This document shows, in pieces, positions 1 through 6,633 of a stretch of 16,193 bases of DNA; within the stretch, counting starts at the first letter, position 1; each line of letters begins with the position of its first letter. Location of the stretch: NCBI GenBank assembly GCA_002329325.1, contig DCTX01000010.1, positions 89,596-105,788 on the forward strand, in the 5' to 3' direction. A model generated the notes under the pieces. It did no database searches and had not been told where the DNA came from. It worked only from the letters and a program-made list of their open reading frames with translations. This DNA is from Anaerolineales bacterium UBA1429 (lineage in GTDB: Bacteria; Chloroflexota; Anaerolineae; UBA1429). The position numbers were made by a program, and so were the translations under genes.

Positions 1-189
1 TCGCTGACGCTGGTGCTCGCCGGCGCCGCGCCAGAGAAAATCGTCTACGTCTCCTGCGATCCGGCCACCCTGGCGCGAGATGTCGGGCGGCTGGGGGGGC
101 TGGGCTATGGGTTGCGCGAGGTGCAGCCTATCGATATGTTCCCCCAGACCTACCATATCGAGGCGGCGGCGTGGCTGGAGAGGAGATAG
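1..189 (+). CDS. TrmA/RlmD-family RNA (uracil-C5)-methyltransferase, C-terminal end (partial)
   Basis: The open frame enters from the left edge and ends at TAG 187-189, leaving the last 62 residues of a SAM-dependent RNA m5U methyltransferase. The fragment contains VSCDPATLARD (about residues 17-27). In this family the Cys of that motif is the nucleophile that attacks uracil C6. Further on is DMFPQTYHIE (about 45-54), matching the C-terminal DMFP...H.E segment whose Glu acts as general base. Both catalytic parts of the C-terminal half are therefore intact. The family includes RlmD (23S U1939), RlmC (23S U747) and TrmA (tRNA U54). The tail alone cannot tell which RNA is the substrate, so no symbol is given. 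The next gene starts one base after the stop, which suggests co-transcription. Confidence 0.88.
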   Translation, partial: SLTLVLAGAAPEKIVYVSCDPATLARDVGRLGGLGYGLREVQPIDMFPQTYHIEAAAWLERR

Positions 190-190
190 A

Positions 191-472
191 ATGAGCAAGG
201 TCTACGAGTTCGACGCCGTGTTGATCAAGGTGCCGGACATCGATGGCGCCTATATCGAGATCCCCTTTGACGTCAAGGCCGAGTTCGGCAAGGGGCGGGT
301 GCCCGTGCACGCCACCTTTGACGGCGAGCCCTATGAAGGCAGCCTGGTGCGCATGGGGACGCCCTGCCACATCCTGGGCGTGCGCAAGGATATCCGCGCC
401 AAGATCGGCAAGCAGCCGGGCGACACCGTCCACGTGACGCTGCGAGAGCGTGGGGGCGAGGGGAAGGCGTGA
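191..472 (+). CDS. DUF1905 domain protein, small
   Basis: This 93-aa protein matches the DUF1905 pattern along its whole length: an N-terminal strand (YEFDAVLIKV), an acidic stretch with IEIPFDVKAEFGKGRVPVHATFDG (quoted here only as a landmark, residues about 22-45), then GSLVRMG and a C-terminal half with ILGVRKDIRAKIGK and a final strand DTVHVTL. DUF1905 is predicted to be a small beta-barrel; its biochemical role is not established. I chose ATG 191 because AGGAGA at 181-186 lies just upstream and because the methyltransferase ends at 189. A longer frame back to 80 would run through the methyltransferase gene and has no family similarity there. It is probably translated from the same message as the upstream gene. 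No signal peptide or membrane segment is visible, so it should be cytoplasmic. Confidence 0.82.
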   Translation: MSKVYEFDAVLIKVPDIDGAYIEIPFDVKAEFGKGRVPVHATFDGEPYEGSLVRMGTPCHILGVRKDIRAKIGKQPGDTVHVTLRERGGEGKA

Positions 473-488
473 GAGCCCCGCCCCGCGT

Positions 489-517
489 TTGCGTCCCGCG
501 CCCTCCTGTGCTATAAT
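489..517 (+). promoter_or_regulatory. Sigma-70-type extended -10 promoter for rpsO
   Basis: A perfect -10 TATAAT (512-517) is preceded by TG at 509-510, giving an extended -10 (TGCTATAAT). TTGCGT at 489-494 lies 17 bases upstream as a weaker -35. Transcription would start near 524, about 35 nt before the rpsO ATG. It sits directly after the DUF1905 stop and separates that unit from rpsO. Confidence 0.72.
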
Positions 518-558
518 CTCGCCCGTCAAGCATTGCAGCGGGGGAAGGAAAGACCAAT

Positions 559-828
559 ATGGCGCTGACCAAGACGGAAAAGACCGAGATCGTTGATGAA
601 TTTCACCGGCACCCCGAAGACACGGGGTCGCCTGAAGTGCAGATAGCCCTATTGACCAAGCGCATCACCCGCCTGACGGAGCACCTGCGTGAGAATCGCC
701 ACGACGAGCACTCCCGCCGCGGCCTGCTCAAGCTGGTCGGCCAGCGCAGGCGCCACCTGAACTACCTGAGTCGCGAGGATGACGCCAAATACCGCGAGAT
801 CATCGGACGGCTGGGGCTGCGTCGCTAG
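559..828 (+). CDS. rpsO: 30S ribosomal protein S15
   Basis: S15 is a primary 16S rRNA-binding protein of the small-subunit platform and also helps form an intersubunit bridge. The 89-aa length is exactly that of the family. The sequence carries its conserved landmarks: F-H-R-H-P-E-D-TGSPEVQ in the N-terminal part (about residues 15-28), the long helical segment ITRLTEHLRENRHDEHSRRGL (signature HS-RRGLL around 50-57), and VGQRRRHLNYL (about 60-70) near the end. The start at 559 has AAGGA at 545-549 as ribosome-binding site and a strong promoter just upstream. In E. coli and many other bacteria rpsO is followed by pnp, as here. S15 autoregulates its own translation in several bacteria by binding its leader RNA; the short leader here could be tested for that, but no clear pseudoknot was identified by eye. 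Confidence 0.98.
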   Translation: MALTKTEKTEIVDEFHRHPEDTGSPEVQIALLTKRITRLTEHLRENRHDEHSRRGLLKLVGQRRRHLNYLSREDDAKYREIIGRLGLRR

Positions 829-862
829 TCCGGGTATCGTAGGCACATAGCCAGGCGATGAC

Positions 863-900
863 AAGAGTAGCCGGAGCCCGGGAATCTGGCTACTCTTTTC
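863..900 (+). terminator. Rho-independent terminator after rpsO
   Basis: AAGAGTAGCC (863-872) pairs perfectly with GGCTACTCTT (888-897) around a 15-nt loop holding the palindrome CCCGGG. The 3' arm runs into TTTTC. It lies 35 bases after the rpsO stop, so many rpsO transcripts should end here. pnp expression would then depend on read-through or on a separate, unrecognised promoter in 900-1060. Confidence 0.75.
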
Positions 901-976
901 CGTGTCAGGCCGGCGGTGCCTTTTGTATACGAGTCTCTATGTGCCGCTGGGAGATCGCGAACGTTTTGCGCAGGAA

Positions 977-1015
977 TTGGGGAATGGGCCTCACGCGAGG
1001 GGACTCATTCCCCAG
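977..1015 (+). promoter_or_regulatory. Long bulged hairpin in the pnp leader
   Basis: Bases 977-988 pair with 1004-1015 (12 pairs including two G-U). A 3-nt bulge (GGA, 1001-1003) follows, then CCTC 989-992 pairs with GAGG 997-1000 around the tetraloop ACGC. No T-run follows, so it is not an ordinary terminator. It lies 60 nt before pnp. In E. coli the pnp leader forms a long RNase III-cleaved hairpin through which PNPase represses itself. This stem is in the right place for such a role, which is inference. It could also be a copy of a dispersed palindromic element. Confidence 0.55.
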
Positions 1016-1074
1016 TCCCTGGTCAACACGTTCCGATCTCCCGCACCCTGCTTTGAGGGAGAAAGGAACCCCCA

Positions 1075-3270
1075 ATGGAATACGAGTTTACCACCGAGTT
1101 TGGCCGTGAGCCGATCCGCATCCGCTCCGGCAAGTTGGCCCCCCAGGCGGGGGGCGCCGTCCTCGCCCAGTGGGGCGACGCCGTCGTCCTGGTGACGGCC
1201 ACCGCCTCCAAAGAGCCCCGTCACGGGATCGACTTTTTCCCGCTGACGGTGGACCTGGAGGAGCGCCGCTACGCCGCCGGGCGCATCCCGGGTGGCTTCT
1301 TCAAGCGTGAGGGCCGCCCCTCCACCGAGGCCATCCTCACCATGCGCAAGGTGGACCGTCCCCTGCGCCCCCTGTTCCCCAAGGGCTATCGCAACGACGT
1401 CCAGATCGTCATCACGCCGCTCTCGCTGGATGAGGAGCACAGCATCGACATCCTCTGCATCGTCGGCGCCTCGGCGGCCCTGATGATCTCGGACATCCCC
1501 TTTGAGACCCCCGTGGGCGCCGTGCGCGTGGGCCATGTGGATGGCGAGCTGGTCATCAACCCGCTGATGAGCGAGATGGCCCAGAGCGATCTTGACTTGG
1601 CCTTGGCCGGCACCGAGGAATCGGTCATGATGATCGAGGTCGGCGCCAACGAGGTCTCCAACGAGCTGATGCTGGAGGCGATTCGCCTGGGGCACGAGGC
1701 GTTGCGTAGCACCATTGACCTGCAGAAGCGCATGCGGGCCGAGATCGGCAAGGAAAAGATCACGCCGCAGCTCTTTGTCCTGGATCCTGCGGTGATGGAC
1801 TATGTGCGCGCCGAGGTGGGCGAAGAGGTACGCGCTATGGTCGAGACCGGCCTGGCCCGACAGGATCGCCGCGAGGCTGAGCAGGCGCTCCTGGAGCGCG
1901 TGGTGGAAAAGGCCGACCCCGAGATGGCCGAGCCCGATCTCCACGAGGCCTTTGAGCTGCTGGTGCAGGAGGCCATGCGCAATCACGTCCTCGATACGGG
2001 CGTGCGCATCGATGGCCGCGGCCTGGACGAGATCCGGCCGCTCTATGCCGAGACGGGCCTGCTGCCCCGCACCCATGGCTCGGCGCTCTTTAGCCGAGGC
2101 GATACCCAGGTGCTCAACCTGGTCACCCTGGGTTCGGCGGAGGACGAGCAGCGCATCGAGTGGCTCACCAGTGAGACCACCAAGCGCTACATGCATCACT
2201 ACAACTTCCCGCCCTATTCCACCGGCGAGACCTCGCCCATGCGCGGGCCGCGTCGCCGGGAGATCGGGCATGGCGCCCTGGCCGAGCGCGCCATCGAGGC
2301 CGTGCTGCCTGACGAGATGGCGTTCCCGTACACCATTCGCTCGGTGTCCGAGGCGCTCTCCTCCAACGGTTCGACCTCCATGGCCAGCACCTGCGCCAGC
2401 AGCCTGGCGCTGTTCGACGCGGGCGTGCCCCTCCGGGCAGCCGTGGCCGGCATCGCCATGGGCGTCATCACCTCAGGCGATCGCTTTGCCGTGCTCACCG
2501 ACATCCAGGGGCTCGAAGATCACCTGGGCGACATGGATTTCAAAGTCACGGGCACGTCCAAGGGCATCACGGCCATCCAGCTCGACATCAAGATCCACGG
2601 TCTTTCCTACGAGATCATCGAGCAGACGCTGAGCAAGGCCCGTGTCGCCATCGGCACGATCCTGGACGTGATGGACGCGGCGCTGCCGGAGCCTCGCAAG
2701 GAGCTCTCGCGCTTCGCGCCGCGCATCGAGACGGTGACGATCCCCGTCAGCAAGATCGGCGCCCTGATCGGCCCCGGCGGCAAGAACATCCGTGGCATCA
2801 TCGATGAGACGGGCGTCAGCATCAACGTCGAGGACGATGGCGTGGTCACCGTGGCCTCGCCCGATGGCGACGCCATGGCCAAGGCCCTGGCCCGCGTCCA
2901 GGCGCTCACGGCCGAGCCGGAGATCGGACGCATCTACACCGGCAAGGTGGTGCGCACCACCGACTTTGGCGCCTTTGTCGAGTTCCTGCCCGGCCAGGAT
3001 GGCCTGGTGCACATCTCGCAACTGGCCGACTATCACGTCGCCAGCGTCGAGGACGTGGCCAAGGTGGGCGACGAGATCATGGTCATGGTCATCGATATCG
3101 ACAACACCGGTCGTGTGCGGCTTTCGCGCCAGGCCGTGTTGGAGGGCTGGACCGCCGAAGAGGCCCGCGAGCACGATCGCCGGCCCAGCGGCGGTGGGCG
3201 CTCCGGCGGGCGCGGCGGCGATTCCCGTGGCGGCTCGCGGGGCGACTCCCGCGGTCGCCCGCGCCGCTAG
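1075..3270 (+). CDS. pnp: Polyribonucleotide nucleotidyltransferase (PNPase)
   Basis: This 731-aa protein is a full-length PNPase, the trimeric 3'-to-5' phosphorolytic exoribonuclease of mRNA decay. Domains in order are: first RNase PH domain (about 10-145, with the RxxGRPST motif near 78-84), an all-helical linker (about 240-305), and a second, catalytic RNase PH domain (about 310-545). The second domain carries FSRGDTQVL (339-347), SNGSTSMAS (430-438) and HLGDMDFK (483-490), whose Asp residues bind the metal. Next come a KH domain (about 553-612) with the GPGG loop at 566-569 and an S1 domain (about 618-686) with DFGAFVEF and GLVHIS. A Gly/Arg/Ser-rich tail with RGG-like repeats fills 703-731. 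The ATG at 1075 has AAAGGA at 1062-1067, 7 nt upstream. The rpsO-pnp order is the common one in bacteria. Confidence 0.98.
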   Translation: MEYEFTTEFGREPIRIRSGKLAPQAGGAVLAQWGDAVVLVTATASKEPRHGIDFFPLTVDLEERRYAAGRIPGGFFKREGRPSTEAILTMRKVDRPLRPLFPKGYRNDVQIVITPLSLDEEHSIDILCIVGASAALMISDIPFETPVGAVRVGHVDGELVINPLMSEMAQSDLDLALAGTEESVMMIEVGANEVSNELMLEAIRLGHEALRSTIDLQKRMRAEIGKEKITPQLFVLDPAVMDYVRAEVGEEVRAMVETGLARQDRREAEQALLERVVEKADPEMAEPDLHEAFELLVQEAMRNHVLDTGVRIDGRGLDEIRPLYAETGLLPRTHGSALFSRGDTQVLNLVTLGSAEDEQRIEWLTSETTKRYMHHYNFPPYSTGETSPMRGPRRREIGHGALAERAIEAVLPDEMAFPYTIRSVSEALSSNGSTSMASTCASSLALFDAGVPLRAAVAGIAMGVITSGDRFAVLTDIQGLEDHLGDMDFKVTGTSKGITAIQLDIKIHGLSYEIIEQTLSKARVAIGTILDVMDAALPEPRKELSRFAPRIETVTIPVSKIGALIGPGGKNIRGIIDETGVSINVEDDGVVTVASPDGDAMAKALARVQALTAEPEIGRIYTGKVVRTTDFGAFVEFLPGQDGLVHISQLADYHVASVEDVAKVGDEIMVMVIDIDNTGRVRLSRQAVLEGWTAEEAREHDRRPSGGGRSGGRGGDSRGGSRGDSRGRPRR

Positions 3271-3333
3271 GCGAACGATCTCATTTTGACATAACGAGGC
3301 GGCCCCGAGGCGCCACGTGAGCCGGAGACGATG

Positions 3334-3369
3334 GCCTTGCCCTCCACCGACCGTGGGGGAGGGCAGGGC
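3334..3369 (+). repeat. Strong GC-rich hairpin upstream of lepB
   Basis: Bases 3334-3345 pair with 3358-3369 (12 pairs, one G-U), with a 12-nt loop that can add a short CAC/GTG pairing. No T-run follows, so termination is unlikely. It sits about 65 bases after the pnp stop and 64 bases before the chosen lepB start. Its sequence style (CCTTGCC followed by CCCTCC, then GGAGGG) resembles the hairpin at 10813-10842. That suggests a dispersed REP-like element, but the similarity is loose. Confidence 0.5.
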
Positions 3370-3433
3370 TGTGCAACGTGGCCGTGTCGCGCGGCGGGCG
3401 CCGCCCCTATATCGACGCATCGAACCGGTTGAC

Positions 3434-3973
3434 ATGACAGAACACACTGAACCTGTACGCACCAAGTCCTGGTTCCGCGAGCTGATCGAGTCGGTGTTGC
3501 CGGCTCTGGTGATCGTGCTGGTGGTGAACCTGTTCCTGGCCCAGGCGACTCGCGTCGAAGGCCAGAGCATGGAGCCCAACCTGCACAACAACGAGCGCCT
3601 GATCATCGAGAAGATCAGCTATCGCTTTCACCCGCCGGAGCGGGGCGATATCGTCGTGATCCGGCCCCCGCGCCACACGTCGGTGCCGCTGATCAAGCGG
3701 GTGATCGGCCTGCCCGGGGACATGATCGAGATCAAGCTGAACCAGGTGTACGTCAACGGCGAGCCGTTGGAGGAAGAGTATCTGGAGCAGCCGACCCTGG
3801 GGACCATGCCCGCGCGGCTGGTGCCGGAGGGGCACATGCTCGTGCTGGGGGACAACCGCGGCGCCAGCAACGATTCGCGCTCCTTTGGCATGGTACCGTA
3901 CGAGGATATCATCGGGCGCGCCTGGCTACGCTACTGGCCGCCGGACAGGTTCGGCGTGATCGAGCACCCCTGA
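3434..3973 (+). CDS. lepB: Signal peptidase I
   Basis: Signal peptidase I removes N-terminal signal peptides from exported proteins at the outer face of the cytoplasmic membrane. The 179-aa protein has one N-terminal membrane segment (about 21-36, VLPALVIVLVVNLFLA). It then has box B with the catalytic Ser45 in GQSMEPNL, box D RGDIVVIRPP...LIKRVIGLPGD with the catalytic Lys88, and box E GDNRGASNDSR (139-149). It is a short SPase I of the Gram-positive/Chloroflexota size class, with one membrane anchor rather than two. I chose ATG 3434 because the protein then begins with a short charged segment before the anchor. A GTG at 3317 would add 39 proline/arginine-rich residues encoded through the upstream hairpin, which looks non-coding. 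No good ribosome-binding site precedes either start. A terminator follows. Confidence 0.93.
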   Translation: MTEHTEPVRTKSWFRELIESVLPALVIVLVVNLFLAQATRVEGQSMEPNLHNNERLIIEKISYRFHPPERGDIVVIRPPRHTSVPLIKRVIGLPGDMIEIKLNQVYVNGEPLEEEYLEQPTLGTMPARLVPEGHMLVLGDNRGASNDSRSFGMVPYEDIIGRAWLRYWPPDRFGVIEHP

Positions 3974-3988
3974 TCTGCATGGGTTCGC

Positions 3989-4020
3989 GCGCGGAGGCAC
4001 CTGGCCTCCGCGCTTTTCTT
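3989..4020 (+). terminator. Rho-independent terminator after lepB
   Basis: GCGCGGAGGC (3989-3998) pairs perfectly with GCCTCCGCGC (4004-4013) around a 5-nt loop and is followed by TTTTCTT (4014-4020). It begins 16 bases after the lepB stop. This ends the rpsO-pnp-lepB unit and implies that the next gene has its own promoter, although none was clear in 4021-4043. Confidence 0.88.
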
Positions 4021-4053
4021 CAGGTTCGCAACCAACTTGGATAGGGAGGCAGC

Positions 4054-4407
4054 ATGGCCTACGAGAAGACCTCGTATCTGCAGCACACCGCGTTCTATGT
4101 CAAGGACATTCAGTGGCACATCCGCTTCTTTGGCGAGGCGTTGGGAATGCCGGTGAATCGCGTTGCCGGAGACCCCGAGAGTCCCCAGCAGGTCTGGACC
4201 GTCGGCGGCGTGCAGCTCGTCTCGACCCCCGATTTCGAGGGGCCTGAGGGGCGCATGGCCCATCTGGGCATCTACACCGACGACCTGGACGCCGCCCTGG
4301 AAGAGGTCTACAAGTGGGGCGTCACCTCGCTGCCGCAGGGCCGCAACTGGGTCAAGCTGCCGGATGGTCTGCAGATCGAGATCATGCAGGACCCCAAGGC
4401 CAAGTAG
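4054..4407 (+). CDS. VOC-superfamily (glyoxalase/bleomycin-resistance fold) protein
   Basis: This 117-aa protein has the paired beta-alpha-beta-beta-beta modules of the vicinal-oxygen-chelate fold. Module one runs from LQHTAFYVKDI through FFGEALGM to the strand VQLVSTPD (about 9-60). Module two runs from MAHLGIYTDDLDAALEEVYKWG to the strand LQIEIMQDP (about 68-114). Positions equivalent to the usual metal ligands can be seen as His11, His70 and Glu109, with Gln54 as a possible fourth, so a metal-dependent enzyme is plausible. Members include glyoxalase I, dioxygenases, epimerases and resistance proteins, and the substrate cannot be read from the sequence. GGGAGG at 4044-4049 supports the ATG at 4054. 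It stands alone between the lepB terminator and the convergent ilvE gene. Confidence 0.85.
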   Translation: MAYEKTSYLQHTAFYVKDIQWHIRFFGEALGMPVNRVAGDPESPQQVWTVGGVQLVSTPDFEGPEGRMAHLGIYTDDLDAALEEVYKWGVTSLPQGRNWVKLPDGLQIEIMQDPKAK

Positions 4408-4438
4408 CGCCAGGGCCGCGTTCAGAAGGCTGCACGAA

Positions 4439-4470
4439 AAACCGCCGGTGGAGTTCTCCACCGGCGGTTT
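4439..4470 (-). terminator. Terminator of the ilv-leu operon, bidirectional
   Basis: A perfect 14-bp stem (4439-4452 with 4457-4470) has the tetraloop GTTC. Read on the minus strand the stem ends in TTTTT, making a strong terminator 21 bases after the ilvE stop. On the plus strand the T-run is only TTT, so it should stop the VOC gene's transcript less efficiently. The convergent layout fits a shared terminator. Confidence 0.9.
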
Positions 4471-4491
4471 GCGCTTACCAACGGCCGCGGC

Positions 4492-5418
4492 TTAGGGGTT
4501 CACCAGGGTAAGCCAGTTGTAGCGATCCTCGACCTGCCCCTGGACGATGGCGAAGAAGGCCTCTTGCAGCGCCGCCGTGATGGGCCCGCGGTGACCCGGG
4601 CCGATGGTGACGCGATCCACCGAGCGGATGGGCGTGACCTCGGCGGCGGTGCCGGTAAAGAAGAGCTCGTCGGCCATGTAGAGCATCTCGCGGGTGATGG
4701 TAGCCTCGCGCACCTCGTAGCCCAGATCGCGGGCCAGGGTGACGATCGAGTTGCGCGTGATGCCTCCCAGGATCGAGCTGGCCAGGGGGGGCGTGTAGAG
4801 CACGCCATCCATCACCATGAACAGGTTCTCGCCGCTGCCCTCGCTCACATAGCCGTACACATCCAGGGCGATCCCCTCCTCAAAGCCCTGGTCCGTGGCC
4901 TCCATGCGGATGAGCTGGGAGTTGGTATAGTGGCCGCCTGCCTTGACGCTGGCCGGGAAGGTATCGGGCGCCATGCGCCGCCAGGAGGAGACGCCCACGT
5001 CCACACCCTGCTCCAGCGCCTCTTTGCCCAGGTAGGCGCCCCATTCCCACACGGCCACGATCACGTTCACAGGGCAGGTGCGCGGCTCGACGCCCAATTG
5101 CCCATAGCCCCGGAATACCAGGGGCCGAATATAGCAGGAGGCCAGCTTGTTGCGCCGGATCGTCTCCAGGATCGCCTCGCCCATCTGCTCTCTGGAGAAG
5201 GGGATCTCCATGCGGTAGACCTTGCACGAGTCGTACATGCGTTTGAGGTGCGGCGCCAGCCGGAACACGGCCGGGCCCTTGGGCGTGCTGTAGCAGCGAA
5301 TGCCCTCGAATACGCTGGAGCCGTAATGCAGCACGTGAGCCAGCACGTGCACCTTGGCCTCATCCCAGGGGACGAACTCCCCATCGTACCAGATGTAGTC
5401 AGACTTGGGCATAGGCAT
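4492..5418 (-). CDS. ilvE: Branched-chain-amino-acid aminotransferase
   Basis: This 308-aa class IV PLP transaminase performs the last step of valine, leucine and isoleucine synthesis, using glutamate as amino donor. Landmarks are the N-terminal IWYDGEFVPWDEAKVHVLAHVLHYGSSVFEGIR region (key parts HVLHYG and VFEGIR, 28-41), the PLP-binding Lys159 in ASVKAGGHYTNS, and YVSEGSGENLF (190-200), whose Glu contacts the PLP ring nitrogen. Residues GITRNSI (about 219-225) and TGTAAEVTPI near the end bind the phosphate and substrate. Length and Lys position match the E. coli-type IlvE group. AAGGAG (minus strand, 5428-5433) lies 9 nt before the ATG. It is the last gene of the operon, 33 bases after leuB and followed by a strong terminator. 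Confidence 0.97.
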   Translation of the reverse strand: MPMPKSDYIWYDGEFVPWDEAKVHVLAHVLHYGSSVFEGIRCYSTPKGPAVFRLAPHLKRMYDSCKVYRMEIPFSREQMGEAILETIRRNKLASCYIRPLVFRGYGQLGVEPRTCPVNVIVAVWEWGAYLGKEALEQGVDVGVSSWRRMAPDTFPASVKAGGHYTNSQLIRMEATDQGFEEGIALDVYGYVSEGSGENLFMVMDGVLYTPPLASSILGGITRNSIVTLARDLGYEVREATITREMLYMADELFFTGTAAEVTPIRSVDRVTIGPGHRGPITAALQEAFFAIVQGQVEDRYNWLTLVNP

Positions 5419-5451
5419 GGACGATTGCTCCTTCTTGATTGCGCGTCGGGC

Positions 5452-6519
5452 TCAGGCCCGCACGCGTTCGACGATCAGCGTCCCCATGGTGTCGGTTGTG
5501 ACGGTCTCGGCGCCCGGCTCGACGATATCGCGGGTGCGATAGCCCTCCGCCAGGGTCTCATCCACGGCGCGCTCGACGGCCCGGGCCTCGGCCTCCAGCT
5601 TGCAGGAGTAGCGCAGCAGGAGCGCCGCGCTGAGGATGGCCCCCACGGGGTTGGCGATCCCCTGGCCGGCGATGTCGGGCGCCGTGCCGTGGATCGGCTC
5701 ATAGAGCCCCATGGTCCCCTCGGCCAGCGAGGCGGAGGGCAGCATCCCCATCGAGCCCGCCAGCATCGAGGCCTCGTCGGTGAGGATGTCGCCGAACATG
5801 TTCTCGGTGACGATCACGTCAAAGGTGGCGGGGCGGCGGATCAGGTGCATGGAGCAGGCATCCACCAGCAGGTGCTCCATGCGCACGTCGGGGTATTCTT
5901 TGGCCACGCGGGTGGCCGTCTCGCGCCAGAGGCGCGAGGTCTCTAGCACGTTGGCCTTGTCCACCGAGGTCACCAGCTTGCGGCGTCCGCGGGCCAGCTC
6001 GCAGGCCACGCGCACCACCCGCTCGATCTCTTCCACGGTATAGATCATGGTGTCAAAGGCGGTGCGGCCCTCGTCGCGCCGACCTCGTTCGCCAAAGTAG
6101 ATGCCGCCCGTCAGCTCGCGCACCACCAACAGATCGGTGCCGCGCAACACGTCGGCCTTGAGGGTGGAGGCGTCCACCAGGGCGGGGGCCAGCTTGACGG
6201 GGCGCAGGTTGGCAAAGAGGCCCAGGCCCTTGCGGATCGCCAGCAGACCCTGCTCCGGGCGCACGGCGGCGGTGGGATCATCCCACTTGGGGCCGCCGAC
6301 GGCGCCGAACAGCACCGCGTCCGACTGGCGGCAGAGGGCGAGGGTCTCCTCCGGCAGGGCGGTGCCGTGGGTGTCGATGGCGATGCCGCCGATCAGGCCC
6401 TCACGAAAGATAAAGCGATGGCCAAAGACGGCGCCCACGGCCTCTAGCACGCGGGCGGCCTGGGCCGTCACCTCGGGGCCGATGCCGTCGCCGCCCAATA
6501 CCGCGATGTTGTATTGCAT
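5452..6519 (-). CDS. leuB: 3-Isopropylmalate dehydrogenase
   Basis: LeuB oxidatively decarboxylates 3-isopropylmalate to 2-oxoisocaproate with NAD+. It can also process 3-methylmalate in the citramalate route to isoleucine. The 355-aa protein has the family's GGDGIGPEV start (9-17), the substrate-binding Arg residues in FANLRPVK (R106) and VRELTGGIYFGE (R134, Y141), Lys188 in SVDKANVL, and Asp220 in LVDACSMH. The metal-binding Asp residues lie in ENMFGDILTDEASML (D244, D248). The NAD-binding segment is EPIHGTAPDIAGQGIANP (274-291). The NAD-type signature and the overall length separate it from isocitrate dehydrogenase. AGGGGAG lies just upstream of the ATG on the minus strand. A 114-bp gap divides it from pheA. 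Confidence 0.97.
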   Translation of the reverse strand: MQYNIAVLGGDGIGPEVTAQAARVLEAVGAVFGHRFIFREGLIGGIAIDTHGTALPEETLALCRQSDAVLFGAVGGPKWDDPTAAVRPEQGLLAIRKGLGLFANLRPVKLAPALVDASTLKADVLRGTDLLVVRELTGGIYFGERGRRDEGRTAFDTMIYTVEEIERVVRVACELARGRRKLVTSVDKANVLETSRLWRETATRVAKEYPDVRMEHLLVDACSMHLIRRPATFDVIVTENMFGDILTDEASMLAGSMGMLPSASLAEGTMGLYEPIHGTAPDIAGQGIANPVGAILSAALLLRYSCKLEAEARAVERAVDETLAEGYRTRDIVEPGAETVTTDTMGTLIVERVRA

Positions 6520-6633
6520 AGTGCTCCCCTTGACAATAGACTGGACAACTGGGCGCCCACAGACGGTACCCCTGTCTCGCTCACTCTGCGGGCTTGCGTT
6601 CTCGGCGCGAGAAGTACGCGCGCCTCTTTTTCC

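Noticed and set aside
900..1060. Search for a separate pnp promoter (TATACG near 926-931)
   Set aside because: The matching -35 position (TGTCAG) is too poor to call.
3286..3314. Perfect -35 hexamer TTGACA at 3286-3291 after pnp
   Set aside because: At 17-base spacing the -10 position is GGCGCC, so no promoter is supported for lepB.
4564..5946. Long plus-strand open frame (460 codons) opposite ilvE and leuB
   Set aside because: It is antisense to two clearly recognised genes. Its low-complexity His/Ala/Gly-rich translation shows no family. High GC leaves such shadow frames open.
6604..6630. Hairpin GGCGCG/CGCGCC followed by TCTTTTT between leuB and pheA
   Set aside because: The T-run is on the plus strand, opposite to the operon. 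The stem is only 6 bp, and no plus-strand gene ends there.
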